63,500 bases of DNA. Source: Chrysomallon squamiferum. Its lineage: Eukaryota; Mollusca; Gastropoda; Neomphalida; Peltospiridae. The first letter of the stretch is position 1; each line of letters opens with the position of its first letter. This document shows, piece by piece, positions 63,485 through 63,500 of this stretch. The translations under genes were made by a program, and so were the position numbers. The stretch is taken from positions 27,881,822 to 27,945,321 of the forward strand of contig CM022671.1 of assembly GCA_012295275.1 (NCBI GenBank). Direction: 5' to 3'. A model generated the notes under the pieces. The model saw nothing but the letters and a program-made list of their open reading frames with translations. It ran no database searches and had not been told where the DNA came from.

Positions 63485-63500
63485 GTAAGGATTTTTCTTG

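Overview
This is nuclear DNA from an animal. By eye it is strongly A+T-rich, with multi-exon coding, short introns and very many microsatellites. The one gene I can identify encodes a sarco/endoplasmic reticulum Ca2+-ATPase (SERCA, ATP2A family). Its protein flavour and the microsatellite load suggest a lophotrochozoan, most likely a mollusc, but that is inference and the species cannot be read from the window.

The SERCA gene lies on the minus strand. Its start codon is at 26037-26035 and its last visible coding exons are at 2451-2584 and 1793-1926. I rebuilt 23 constitutive exons plus a tandem pair of alternative exons 24. All join in frame and give residues 1 to about 915. Residue numbers of the key sites (E309, D351, F487, K515, D703, N768, E771, N796, D800, C876, C888, E908) coincide with vertebrate SERCA1. 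The exon or exons for M9, M10 and the C-terminus should lie beyond the left edge.

Three features of the gene stand out. Exon 24 occurs twice, as two diverged 134-bp copies that must be used one at a time. Intron 20 has the hallmarks of a minor-spliceosome (U12) AT-AC intron. Intron 6 has a GC donor. The region just upstream holds a strong inverted repeat, a four-codon upstream ORF, CRE and CCAAT motifs and an E-box.

Layout: 1-1792, downstream intron or unassigned; 1793-26037, SERCA, with a 9-kb intron 3 at 16401-25420 that carries a hAT-like MITE; 26038-26600, leader and promoter; 26600-63300, no gene I can support. This gene-free part holds long GA/CT, CA/TG, ATT and other microsatellites, a two-copy dispersed repeat, two degenerate tandem arrays, a hAT-like MITE remnant, an E-box cluster and a CTCF-like site. 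The last 150 bases look like the promoter of another gene that runs out of the window.
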